Positions 16,451 through 23,645 are shown, counted from the stretch's first letter. The stretch: DNA of 24,968 nt from UBA4717 sp045531795 (GCA_045531795.1 JAZSET010000062.1:1-24968); one strand, 5' to 3'. Program-made: numbers and translations. The notes: generated by a model from the letters alone, not told the origin.

Positions 16451-17215
16451 TTATTCAAGTCGTTCAAGCACTTCTTTTGCTATTTCAGAGTAAGCCTGGC
16501 AGCCTTTGGAATGCTTATCATAATAAAGGATAGGTTCTCCAAAGCTTGGAGCCTCCGACAATTTTACATTTCTTGCGACTGCAGTTTTGAAAATTTTGTC
16601 GGCATAGTACTTTTTAAGCTCATCCATTACCTGAATTGTAAGATTTAGTCTGCCATTATACATTGTAATCAGTATGCCGGTGATTTCAAGGTTAGCATTA
16701 TAGCGCTTTTTGATAAGTTTTATTGTCAGAAGCAATTGAGTTAAGCCCTCAAGTGCATAATACTCACATTGCATAGGGATAATTACGCCGGTGCTTGCTA
16801 CCAATGCATTTATAGACAAAAGGCCAAGAGACGGGGGGCAGTCTATGATGATATAATCATAGTTTTCAGATATCTGTGCTAATGCGTCCTTGATTCGAGC
16901 CTCGCGCCTGTCGGCATCTACCAGCTCAAGCTCTGCACCTGCGAGTGAAATGTGAGACGGAATAACTGCGAGGTTTTTGAATTTTGTTTCAACAATCGCA
17001 CTTTTGGCGTTGCAATTACCAATTATCACATCATAAACAGAGCGGGAAATGCTCTTTTTGCTTATTCCCACGCCGCTTGTTGCGTTTCCCTGAGGGTCAG
17101 CGTCAACTAAAAGCACTCGTTTTCCGAGATCACCCAAAGCGGCAGCGGTATTAACGGCAGAAGTTGTTTTGCCAACGCCGCCTTTCTGGTTAACAAAAGA
17201 TATTATGTGTGTCAC
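16451..17215 (-). CDS. parA: chromosome partitioning ATPase ParA (Soj)
   Basis: ParA is a deviant-Walker ATPase that binds DNA non-specifically and works with ParB in origin segregation; in Bacillus it also controls DnaA. The protein shows the deviant Walker A KGGVGKTT (residues 11-18 from my start), Walker A' with VDADPQGNAT, and Walker B-like DCPPSLG. I prefer the GTG at 17215 as start, giving 254 residues, because the GGAG at about 17223-17226 is seven bases from it. The in-frame ATG at 17221 is only one base from the same site. The choice changes only two residues. It has its own consensus promoter and a leader hairpin upstream, and parB follows 24 bases downstream. Confidence 0.95.
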   Translation of the reverse strand: MTHIISFVNQKGGVGKTTSAVNTAAALGDLGKRVLLVDADPQGNATSGVGISKKSISRSVYDVIIGNCNAKSAIVETKFKNLAVIPSHISLAGAELELVDADRREARIKDALAQISENYDYIIIDCPPSLGLLSINALVASTGVIIPMQCEYYALEGLTQLLLTIKLIKKRYNANLEITGILITMYNGRLNLTIQVMDELKKYYADKIFKTAVARNVKLSEAPSFGEPILYYDKHSKGCQAYSEIAKEVLERLE

Positions 17216-17236
17216 GTACATTCTCCATAAAAAGGA

Positions 17237-17276
17237 TTTTGGTCAGGCTTGTCCGAGGGGAGAGCCCGACCCAAAA
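17237..17276 (-). terminator. terminator-like hairpin in the parA leader (possible attenuator)
   Basis: In the minus-strand RNA, the arm at 17276-17263 (TTTTGGGTCGGGCT) pairs with the arm at 17249-17237 (AGCCTGACCAAAA). This gives 13 base pairs with one bulged G and one G-U pair, around a 13-base loop. TCCTTTTT follows directly, as in an intrinsic terminator. It lies between the parA promoter and the parA start. The loop holds CUCCCC, which could pair with the parA GGAG. Attenuation or translation control are both possible; an anti-terminator partner is not obvious. Confidence 0.5.
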
Positions 17277-17296
17277 GCCACAATAGCTTCCTATTT

Positions 17297-17325
17297 ATTA
17301 TAGCACCATAGTACGCGAATGTCAA
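17297..17325 (-). promoter_or_regulatory. consensus promoter of the parA-parB-serS operon
   Basis: On the minus strand TTGACA (17325-17320) and TATAAT (17302-17297) are both perfect, with a 17-base spacer. Transcription would start near 17290, giving parA a leader of about 70 bases that contains the hairpin at 17237-17276. The nearer parS site ends 28 bases upstream of the -35, so ParB bound there could influence it. Confidence 0.85.
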
Positions 17326-17353
17326 GAAATATTGGAAGAATAATGTCATATGA

Positions 17354-17369
17354 TGTTCCACGTGAAACA
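17354..17369. promoter_or_regulatory. parS centromere site 1
   Basis: TGTTCCACGTGAAACA matches the ParB-binding parS consensus TGTTNCACGTGAAACA, with one departure from the perfect palindrome (C for T at position 5). It lies between parA and noc. ParB should load on DNA here. Confidence 0.93.
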
Positions 17370-17392
17370 TCACACGCTTTAATGAGCAACAA

Positions 17393-17408
17393 TGTTTCAC
17401 GTGAAACA
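17393..17408. promoter_or_regulatory. parS centromere site 2 (perfect palindrome)
   Basis: TGTTTCACGTGAAACA is the perfect 16-base parS palindrome. It sits 39 bases from site 1, start to start, and directly abuts the stop codon of the noc-like gene. Two close parS copies near parAB and the origin are expected for ParB loading. Confidence 0.96.
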
Positions 17409-18191
17409 TTATTTTTGCACGGTTATAGTATAAACGGTAGCTTTTTCGGTGGTTCGTTCTTTTATTTGAGTTTTAATCCCGTTTCTCCGGAATAAAGCGC
17501 CAAGTCTCGAAATGGTGTTTCTGATAATTTCAAAGCTGACACCGCTGTATTTTCTCTTGTGAAAATTTGCTTTAATTTCAGCGGTTGCACGGGATAATTT
17601 CGGGGTGTGCTCAATCAGATATCTGATCACAGGTAATCTTATGGCAACATCTTCGATTTCAGCTATTTCAGCGATGACTCTTTCGCTGAAATTTGAAATT
17701 AACAATAGTCTTTTTTCTTCATATGTCAGACTGGACAGCTTCAGTAAATTGCCGATTCTTCCCAGAGACAGACCGTATTTTTTTGAAAGCTCGCTTACAC
17801 TAATGCGCCCGTCGTTCAATATATATGAAACAGTTGCACTTGCCCGGAAACAATCGGAGTTGCGCGACAGACAGTTTTCTGCAATGAGCATAGCGTTGCG
17901 GGTCTCCTTGCTTGTAATGACTCTGCAAAGAATTCTTGTTCTGCCAAGCAATGTCATTGCTGAAAAGCGCCTTTCACCACTGATTATCTGATATGAAGCG
18001 GTGTCTGCGTTGTAATATACACAAATGGGGTTTAACAGGCCGAAACAGCGAATGCTTTCTGCGATTGATAAGACTTCGGCGTCTGTTTTGGGTAAGTCGG
18101 GGAGTAAAGTTCTGATGTCGGAACAGGGTATGAATTTTATGTATACACTGTCTTGTTCCTTTTTGCTTACGCTTGTAGAAAATGATAACAT
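17409..18191 (-). CDS. noc: divergent ParB-family protein, probably Noc-like
   Basis: This 260-residue protein is a ParB-family DNA-binding protein lying between rsmG and parA, the place of the nucleoid occlusion gene noc in Bacillus. GERR at 72-75, an EN pair at 105-106 and a helix-turn-helix near 130-150 are visible. Its C-terminus, with NTISRLGALFRRNGIK and a TVYTITVQK ending, resembles the end of Bacillus Noc. It lacks the ParA-activating LGRG motif, which argues against a second ParB. It is degenerate elsewhere: the NQPR box is missing, GERRWRA has become GERRFSA, and the ENIQR box is altered after EN. CTP binding could be weakened. ATG at 18191 has AAGGA eight bases upstream. The symbol is by synteny and C-terminal similarity, not certain. 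Confidence 0.7.
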   Translation of the reverse strand: MLSFSTSVSKKEQDSVYIKFIPCSDIRTLLPDLPKTDAEVLSIAESIRCFGLLNPICVYYNADTASYQIISGERRFSAMTLLGRTRILCRVITSKETRNAMLIAENCLSRNSDCFRASATVSYILNDGRISVSELSKKYGLSLGRIGNLLKLSSLTYEEKRLLLISNFSERVIAEIAEIEDVAIRLPVIRYLIEHTPKLSRATAEIKANFHKRKYSGVSFEIIRNTISRLGALFRRNGIKTQIKERTTEKATVYTITVQK

Positions 18192-18264
18192 AACAAATTT
18201 CCTTTCTTTGGCAATAAACGATTTACAATTTCATTTTAACAGCGCAGCGAAAAGAAATTTCTTG

Positions 18265-18282
18265 TATTTTGTCGACAAAATA
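18265..18282. promoter_or_regulatory. 18-base palindrome upstream of noc
   Basis: TATTTTGTCGACAAAATA is a perfect 18-base palindrome, located 74 bases upstream of the noc-like start codon and about 37 bases beyond the rsmG terminator. Its position suggests an operator for noc. I cannot match it to a known regulator, and it resembles neither parS nor the Bacillus Noc site (TATTTCCCGGGAAATA). I could not place a clear promoter next to it. Confidence 0.5.
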
Positions 18283-18318
18283 ATTTTTTAATCTTTTTTC
18301 CTTGATGTAAGTATTTAT

Positions 18319-18367
18319 AAAAAGAAAGTCCACGATTTTTGCTTGTAAAATCGTGGACTTTCTTTTT
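18319..18367 (-). terminator. strong intrinsic terminator after rsmG
   Basis: The arms 18319-18339 and 18347-18367 are a perfect 21-base inverted repeat around a 7-base loop. The core GTCCACGAT is GC-containing and the outer part is an A-run on one side and a T-run on the other. On the minus strand it follows the rsmG stop codon directly. It separates the prmC-rsmG operon from noc; the symmetry would allow action in both directions. Confidence 0.92.
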
Positions 18368-19111
18368 TTATAGGGGCTTTTTAGATATTTTTGAATATGT
18401 CCGCGGATATTTCTTGGGAGTGGAGCTTTTCTTCTCTATGACGATGATTGTTCTCTGTGCCTCAAAGCCGTCATAAGAAACAAGATTCAGGTGCTCGGTT
18501 GTTTTAACTTCTCCTCCAAGAGTGGCGATGCCGGTTGTTGCTTCTGAAAGTTCAATATCACCGTCTTTGGATTTCAATGCGATAAAACTTCCACCGACTT
18601 TTACAAAAGGCAGAGTCAATTCTAACAGGACATTTAATCTTGAAACAGCCCTCGCGGTTGCATGAGTAAAACTCTCTCTTTTGCCAGCTATATCAACAAA
18701 TTCTTCTGCTCTTGCAGAAACTGCTGTAACGTTTTTAAGCCCGAGCTCCCTCGATGCGAGTTTTACAAAATCAATTTTTTTGCCGGTGCTGTCAAGAGCT
18801 GTAATTTTCAAATCAGGTCTTACTATTGCAAGGGGGAGACTTGGAAATCCCGCGCCGCAGCCGACATCAATAACGGAGGCGTCTTTTTCATACTGTGAAA
18901 CGGCAAGCAGGCTATCTGCATAGTGCTTGAGAATTATATCGTCAATATCGTTTATCGCAGTTAAATTGGTCTCGGAGTTAACCTTTATTAAAAGTGTGGA
19001 CAGCTGATAAAACTTTTGAGTTGCATCCTGGCTTAACAGGTGAGCGATATTATTTAAATCGAAGATGTTTTCGAGCTTTTTCTGGAAGCTTTCAAAGGTT
19101 TCGCCGGTCAT
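18368..19111 (-). CDS. rsmG: 16S rRNA (guanine-N7)-methyltransferase RsmG
   Basis: RsmG (GidB) methylates N7 of G527 (E. coli numbering) in 16S rRNA; loss gives low-level streptomycin resistance. The 247-residue protein has NLTAI at 49-53, then KHYADSL, and the SAM-binding DVGCGAGFPSLPLAI starting at residue 82. FTHATARAVSRLNVLLEL is the typical conserved segment after the core. The C-terminus is lysine-rich. ATG at 19111 has AAAGGA seven to eight bases upstream. It is the last gene of the operon, 32 bases after mnmG, and ends at the strong terminator. The mnmG-rsmG pairing is the standard origin-region order. Confidence 0.95.
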   Translation of the reverse strand: MTGETFESFQKKLENIFDLNNIAHLLSQDATQKFYQLSTLLIKVNSETNLTAINDIDDIILKHYADSLLAVSQYEKDASVIDVGCGAGFPSLPLAIVRPDLKITALDSTGKKIDFVKLASRELGLKNVTAVSARAEEFVDIAGKRESFTHATARAVSRLNVLLELTLPFVKVGGSFIALKSKDGDIELSEATTGIATLGGEVKTTEHLNLVSYDGFEAQRTIIVIEKKSSTPKKYPRTYSKISKKPL

Positions 19112-19143
19112 TGTAAAATCCTTTCAATTTAGGAAATATAATT

Positions 19144-21060
19144 TCACATAGTTTGCTTGCTTCGGTTTTGATTTTCAAAATATATGAGCAGTACCGATAT
19201 GTCCGCCGGAGAAACTCCGCTGATTCTGGAAGCCTGACCGATATTCTCTGGTTTTACGGAATTCAGTTTTGCTATTGCTTCAAGGCGCAATCCTGTGATT
19301 TTCTGATAATCAAAATCGCGGGGAAGCTTTCTTTTTTCGAGTTTTGATGTTTTTTCTACTTCAATCAGCTGCCTTTTGATGTATCCGGAGTATTTTACTT
19401 CAATTTCTGCGGATAAAACTATTTTATCGGAAAGCACAGGGCGCTCAGTATCTATGGGAGCAAGCTTTTTATAGTCAAGCTCTGGTCTGCGCAGAAGCTC
19501 CCCGAGTTTAATTCCCGTAGTTACTGCTGTAGAATTATTGTTTTCGAGAATTTTTGCGAGTGTTTCAGTTGGTGGGATGTTTGTTTTTTCAATTCTATTG
19601 ACTTCAGCCTTGATTTTTTCCTGATCTTCAAGGAATTCCTTGTATTCTTCTTCGCAGACAAGCCCGATTTTATAGCCGTAAGGCATAAGTCTTGCACAAG
19701 CATTATCCTGCCTTAAAAGAAGTCGGTATTCGCTTCTTGAAGTCATCATTCTGTAGGGTTCGTTTGTGCCCTTTATAACAAGGTCGTCTATCAAAGTCCC
19801 GATGTATGAAGAACTGCGGGGGAGAGTCAGTTGCTCTTCTCCCTTGATTTTTAAGGAAGCATTTATTCCTGCGATAAGGCCTTGCGCAGCGGCTTCCTCG
19901 TATCCTGAGGTTCCGTTGAACTGACCTGCACCATAAAGACCTGAAATTTCTTTAAATTCCAAAGTGTGAGAAAGCTGGGTGGGATCTATGCAATCGTACT
20001 CAATTGCATAAGCGCAACGCATAGTTTTTGCATTCTCAAAGCCTTTAAGGCTGTGAAGCATTTCTATCTGCACTTCCTCGGGAAGCGATGAGCTGAAGCC
20101 CTGCAAATAAATTTCTTTTGTCCCATCTCCCATAGGTTCGGCAAACAACTGATGTCGTGGCTTGTCCGAGAAGCGCACAACCTTGTCCTCAATGCTCGGA
20201 CAATAGCGGGGGCCAATGCCCTCGATTACTCCCGAATAAAGGGGAGATCGGTGAAGATTGTTCCTTATAATTTCGTGGGTTTTTTCGTTTGTATATGCAA
20301 TATAGCAGGGCAGAGACGGCCTCTTATAGAGGTCGTCCGCCCGGGTTTTGTGAGAAAATGGGATGATTTCTGACACTTCATCTCCCGGATGAAGCTCCAA
20401 TTTTGAATAGTCAATACTATCCATATGAACACGGGGAGGAGTCCCTGTTTTAAACCGCATAAGTCTAATGCCTTCTCTCTCAAGGGCTCCCGATAATTCT
20501 GTTGCGGGAAGCATTCCGTCGGGACCTGAGCTGTATGCAACCTCGCCGGTTATAACTTTGCCTTTTAAGTATGTGCCCGAGCAAATTATAGCGGCAGAGA
20601 CTTTCCAGACACCGCCCAGATGAGTAACAACTTCGTCAACCCGGCGTATTCCGTTTTCTGTTTTTGTTCTTATATCAATGATTTCAGCCTGCTTTACAAG
20701 CAAATTTGCCGTGTTTTCGCAGGTTTGTTTCATAATATCGTGGTAAAGCTTTCTGTCTGCCTGAATCCTTTTTGAATGTACGGCAGGACCTTTGCTTGAG
20801 TTTAAAACTCTGCTCTGAAGCATAACCTTGTCTGCGGCAAAGCCCATTTCACCGCCGAGAGCATCAATTTCATAGACGATCTGACCCTTGCCCGTTCCGC
20901 CAATTGATGGATTGCAGGGCATATTGCCTATAGCATCAAGATTTATGGTAAAAAGAATGGTGTCAAGGCCAAGTCTTGCGCAGGCTAAAGCTGCTTCTAT
21001 TCCTGCGTGACCTGCACCTATTACTGCAACATCTGCTTTTCCTGCGTAATACTCTGTCAT
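19144..21060 (-). CDS. mnmG: tRNA uridine-5-carboxymethylaminomethyl modification enzyme MnmG
   Basis: MnmG (GidA) works with MnmE to place carboxymethylaminomethyl or aminomethyl groups on wobble uridine 34 of certain tRNAs, using FAD and folate. The 638 residues match the family length. Motifs are the FAD-binding GAGHAGIEAALA from Gly15, NPSIGGTGKG at residues 50-59 preceded by MPC (Cys49), and RYCPSIEDK, holding the second conserved cysteine. The SGYEEAAAQGLIAGINA stretch is a second FAD element. The helical C-terminal tail binds MnmE and tRNA. ATG at 21060 has AAAAGGAG six bases upstream. MnmE is not in the window. It lies 28 bases after the YbaK gene. Confidence 0.97.
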   Translation of the reverse strand: MTEYYAGKADVAVIGAGHAGIEAALACARLGLDTILFTINLDAIGNMPCNPSIGGTGKGQIVYEIDALGGEMGFAADKVMLQSRVLNSSKGPAVHSKRIQADRKLYHDIMKQTCENTANLLVKQAEIIDIRTKTENGIRRVDEVVTHLGGVWKVSAAIICSGTYLKGKVITGEVAYSSGPDGMLPATELSGALEREGIRLMRFKTGTPPRVHMDSIDYSKLELHPGDEVSEIIPFSHKTRADDLYKRPSLPCYIAYTNEKTHEIIRNNLHRSPLYSGVIEGIGPRYCPSIEDKVVRFSDKPRHQLFAEPMGDGTKEIYLQGFSSSLPEEVQIEMLHSLKGFENAKTMRCAYAIEYDCIDPTQLSHTLEFKEISGLYGAGQFNGTSGYEEAAAQGLIAGINASLKIKGEEQLTLPRSSSYIGTLIDDLVIKGTNEPYRMMTSRSEYRLLLRQDNACARLMPYGYKIGLVCEEEYKEFLEDQEKIKAEVNRIEKTNIPPTETLAKILENNNSTAVTTGIKLGELLRRPELDYKKLAPIDTERPVLSDKIVLSAEIEVKYSGYIKRQLIEVEKTSKLEKRKLPRDFDYQKITGLRLEAIAKLNSVKPENIGQASRISGVSPADISVLLIYFENQNRSKQTM

Positions 21061-21088
21061 AAATTCTCCTTTTAGATTTCAAGGGGCG

Positions 21089-21574
21089 TTAGTTGGTTTC
21101 TTCGACTATGTTTTTGCAAACATCTATCCAGGCAACCGCTTTTGATGATTCTTCAAGTTCTGCGGGCGAAAGCCTTACACAGCTGCTTGAGCTTCCTGCA
21201 GCGGGCAAAATCACATCAAAGCGTTTGAGGGAACTATCAAGATATGTTTTTGTTTCGGCGTCTGCAAGGGCGAAAGGGCAAACTCCGCCTACTGCGTGCC
21301 CGGTGTATTCTATTGCTTCATCAAAAGTCAGCATTTTGGCTTTTGTGCCAAAAATCTGCTTGTACTTCTGATTGTCGATTTTTTTGTCGCCCGAAGTTAC
21401 GATAAGTATTGCTTTTTCTCCAACTTTGAATGAAAGCGTTTTTGCTATCATTGCGGGGATGACTCCCGCGGCTTTTGCGGCAAGCTCGACTGTTGCGCTT
21501 GATACCTCAAATTCTTCTACCCGGTCATCAAGACCGAATTCCTTTAAATACGCCCTGACTTTTTCTACTGACAT
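21089..21574 (-). CDS. YbaK/ProX-type aminoacyl-tRNA deacylase
   Basis: This 161-residue protein belongs to the YbaK/ProX family of trans-acting editing enzymes, which hydrolyse mischarged tRNAs such as Cys-tRNA-Pro or Ala-tRNA-Pro. The conserved lysine is Lys45 in AKTLSF and the GG-x-PF signature is VGGVCPFAL (residues 95-103). KKIDNQKYKQIFG is also typical. The exact substrate cannot be told from the sequence, so no symbol is given. ATG at 21574 has AAGGA seven bases upstream. That site overlaps the stop codon of ddl, ten bases away, so expression is likely coupled. The gene sits in a mixed cell-wall and translation operon. Confidence 0.9.
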   Translation of the reverse strand: MSVEKVRAYLKEFGLDDRVEEFEVSSATVELAAKAAGVIPAMIAKTLSFKVGEKAILIVTSGDKKIDNQKYKQIFGTKAKMLTFDEAIEYTGHAVGGVCPFALADAETKTYLDSSLKRFDVILPAAGSSSSCVRLSPAELEESSKAVAWIDVCKNIVEETN

Positions 21575-21584
21575 TTCTGATTCC

Positions 21585-22649
21585 TTAATTATCTTTGGAT
21601 TTTATTGCAAGTGTAATAAGTTTGTCGATTATTTCGCTGTAAGACAAGCCTGTATGCATAAAGAGCTTTGGATACATACTGATATTTGTAAATCCGGGAA
21701 GAGTATTGATTTCGTTAAATACGATTCTTCCGTTTTCGCAAACAAAGAAGTCAACTCTCGAAAGTCCAAAGCAGCCGAGGCTTTTGTATATCTTTCCGGC
21801 ATAAGAGCGTACTTTTTCTGCAACATCTGCGGGAATTGAAGCGGGAATGTGTGTGCTTGAAGTGTCTGTTTTGTACTTTGTGTCGTAGTCGTAATAATCG
21901 CTTCCGGGGTTTATTTCACCACACGGGGAAACAATAATTTCATCGTTGCCCATTACTGCAACTTCAATTTCCTTGCCTTGTATGTATTCTTCTATAATTA
22001 TTTTTGAGTCAAAGCCGGCAGCGAGCTTCAAAGCGGAGATAAGCTCGTCTGTATTGCCTGCTTTTGCCGTGCCGATTGAGGAACCGGCATTTGCCGGCTT
22101 GACAAACATAGGATATGAAAATATATCTTCTGCTTTGAGTATACATTCCTGTATATTCTTTCGGATTTCGGCATCTGTAAAATAGATGTATTGTGCCTGG
22201 GGAATGTCAAAGTTGTTTAAAACAAGCTTTGTATAAACCTTATCCATAGATACTGCGGACGATAGGCAGTTCGGTCCGACATAGGGGAGACCGCAGATTT
22301 CAAGCAGTCCCTGGAGCTTGCCGTCTTCGCAGAATGCGCCGTGCATTACGGGAAAAACTACATCTATGTCAATAAACCTGGCTGGATTTGAGTTAACGCA
22401 GAGCTTTTTGCAGCCAAAATCAGGAACGAGCATTGCGCTGCAAACATTTTTTCGGTGCCAGCTTCCGTTTTTTATTGACTCCGGGTCTCCGTCGTAATAA
22501 AGCCATTTGCCGTCTTTTGTTATACCTACGGTGATTACATCGTATTTTTCTCTGTCAATGTTCGAAAGTATTGAAAAAGCGGACATCAGCGAGACTTCAT
22601 ATTCGGTGGATTTTCCGCCGAACATACACAAAACAGTTGTCTTATTCAT
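21585..22649 (-). CDS. ddl: D-alanine-D-alanine ligase
   Basis: Ddl joins two D-alanines with ATP in the cytoplasm for peptidoglycan precursor synthesis. The 354-residue ATP-grasp protein shows GGKSTEYEVS near the start (residues 11-20), FPVMHGAFCEDGKLQGLLE from Phe99, the ATP-grasp FVKPANAGSSIG (182-193), the omega loop DYYDYDTKY (251-259) and NEINTLPGFT (312-321). The omega-loop tyrosines and lysine are of D-Ala-D-Ala type rather than the vancomycin-resistance D-Lac or D-Ser ligases. Two positions differ from the commonest text: Tyr in place of His or Arg in GGxSxEYEVS, and AFCEDG in place of PFGEDG. ATG at 22649 has AAAGGA eight bases upstream. The gaps to prmC and the YbaK gene are 44 and 10 bases. 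Confidence 0.93.
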   Translation of the reverse strand: MNKTTVLCMFGGKSTEYEVSLMSAFSILSNIDREKYDVITVGITKDGKWLYYDGDPESIKNGSWHRKNVCSAMLVPDFGCKKLCVNSNPARFIDIDVVFPVMHGAFCEDGKLQGLLEICGLPYVGPNCLSSAVSMDKVYTKLVLNNFDIPQAQYIYFTDAEIRKNIQECILKAEDIFSYPMFVKPANAGSSIGTAKAGNTDELISALKLAAGFDSKIIIEEYIQGKEIEVAVMGNDEIIVSPCGEINPGSDYYDYDTKYKTDTSSTHIPASIPADVAEKVRSYAGKIYKSLGCFGLSRVDFFVCENGRIVFNEINTLPGFTNISMYPKLFMHTGLSYSEIIDKLITLAIKSKDN

Positions 22650-22693
22650 AAAAAGTTCCTTTCGGATAAAGTTATCATTATAATAATATATGC

Positions 22694-23518
22694 TTAAGGC
22701 TTTATAATGGCTACTCTGTCGTTGCCCGAATAATCCTTGATTATTTCTACGGAAGAGTATGAATGGGAGATTGCAAGATTTTTTATATCCCGGGCCTGGT
22801 CAAAACCAATTTCAAAGGCGAAAAAGCCTCCGTCTTTTAAAAAACTTCTGTAGTCGGCAAGAAATTTCCTGTAAAAAATCAATCCGTCTTTTCCGCCGTC
22901 CAGTGCGGCAGGCGGCTCAAAACTAACCTCTTTGCTGAGAGTTGATATAATCTCTGATCTGATATATGGGGGATTTGAAACAATTGCATCAAATTTTCCT
23001 GCGTTTTCGTCGACGGATAGTTTTAAAGCATCTGCGCAGACAATTTCAAGACGGCCTGGATCTATTTGGTTAAGCTCGCGATTGCCTATTGCAACAGCTG
23101 CTGTTTTTTCGTACAGTTCAATAGCTTTTGCTTTTACGTCGTCCCTGGCTTTCAAAATTGAAACAGGAATGCATCCGCTACCGGTACACAATTCTAAAAA
23201 ATATGCAGATTGCGGAAGTCTGTCTATAACAGCTTCGCATAGTATTTCGGTATCGGGGCGCGGAATAAGCGTATTTTCTGTAACTTTAAATTCATTACCG
23301 TAGAAATAAACTCTTCCTATTATATATTGTATAGGCTCTCCGGTGCTTCTGCGGCTAAGGGCATAAGTAAGCTTTTCTCCGGAGTAGTCCTTGCCGGGGA
23401 ACAAAACTGTATCCTGGCGGGTTATGCCGAAGTATTCATTTAATAATATAAGAGCTTCTGCTTCAGGCCCTGTAGAGCCATATGAAGAAAGTTTCTTAAC
23501 GATTTCAGAATAAGTCAT
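22694..23518 (-). CDS. prmC: peptide chain release factor glutamine methyltransferase PrmC
   Basis: PrmC (HemK) methylates the glutamine of the GGQ motif in release factors RF1 and RF2, which aids termination. The 274-residue protein has GEPIQYIIG (60-68) and LIPRPDTE (84-91), both hallmarks of PrmC. The SAM-binding motif ELCTGSG at 109-115 and the catalytic NPPY at 182-185 follow. In many bacteria prmC follows prfA; prfA is not seen here, and prmC is instead the first gene of an operon with ddl, the YbaK gene, mnmG and rsmG. ATG at 23518 has GGAG seven bases upstream. It is transcribed divergently from the rRNA operon. Confidence 0.95.
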   Translation of the reverse strand: MTYSEIVKKLSSYGSTGPEAEALILLNEYFGITRQDTVLFPGKDYSGEKLTYALSRRSTGEPIQYIIGRVYFYGNEFKVTENTLIPRPDTEILCEAVIDRLPQSAYFLELCTGSGCIPVSILKARDDVKAKAIELYEKTAAVAIGNRELNQIDPGRLEIVCADALKLSVDENAGKFDAIVSNPPYIRSEIISTLSKEVSFEPPAALDGGKDGLIFYRKFLADYRSFLKDGGFFAFEIGFDQARDIKNLAISHSYSSVEIIKDYSGNDRVAIIKP

Positions 23519-23547
23519 ATTGTTGCTCCGTTTGCCGATAATATAAT

Positions 23548-23575
23548 ATTATATCACATTTTTGACAAAATGCAA
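23548..23575 (-). promoter_or_regulatory. prmC operon promoter
   Basis: On the minus strand TTGCAT (23575-23570) and TATAAT (23553-23548) are 16 bases apart. The -10 has the extended TGn form, within the 11-base text TGTGATATAAT that also occurs at both rRNA promoters. Transcription would start near 23541, leaving about 22 bases before the prmC start. Confidence 0.7.
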
Positions 23576-23615
23576 GTAAGAGATAAAAAAAGTGAAAAAA
23601 TAAATAAAAATCCCC

Positions 23616-23645
23616 TTGACAAAGTAGGAGGAGGTGTGATATAAT
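23616..23645 (+). promoter_or_regulatory. rRNA operon promoter P1
   Basis: TTGACA at 23616-23621 and TATAAT at 23640-23645 are both perfect, with an 18-base spacer and an extended TGn -10 (TGTGATATAAT). AT-rich sequence upstream (about 23580-23610) could act as an UP element. It lies about 345 bases before the 16S gene. Confidence 0.85.

Noticed and set aside
17212..17409. Minus-strand reading frame starting MFHVKH and reaching parA
   Set aside because: The start is simply the translation of the parS site, and a second MFHVEH comes from the other parS. The frame covers the promoter and leader and has no protein-like pattern after that. It is a well-known kind of false gene.
21585..22649. ddl as a vancomycin-resistance type ligase
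   Set aside because: The omega loop DYYDYDTKY and NEINTLPGFT fit D-Ala-D-Ala ligases, and no vanH, vanX, vanT or regulator genes are nearby.
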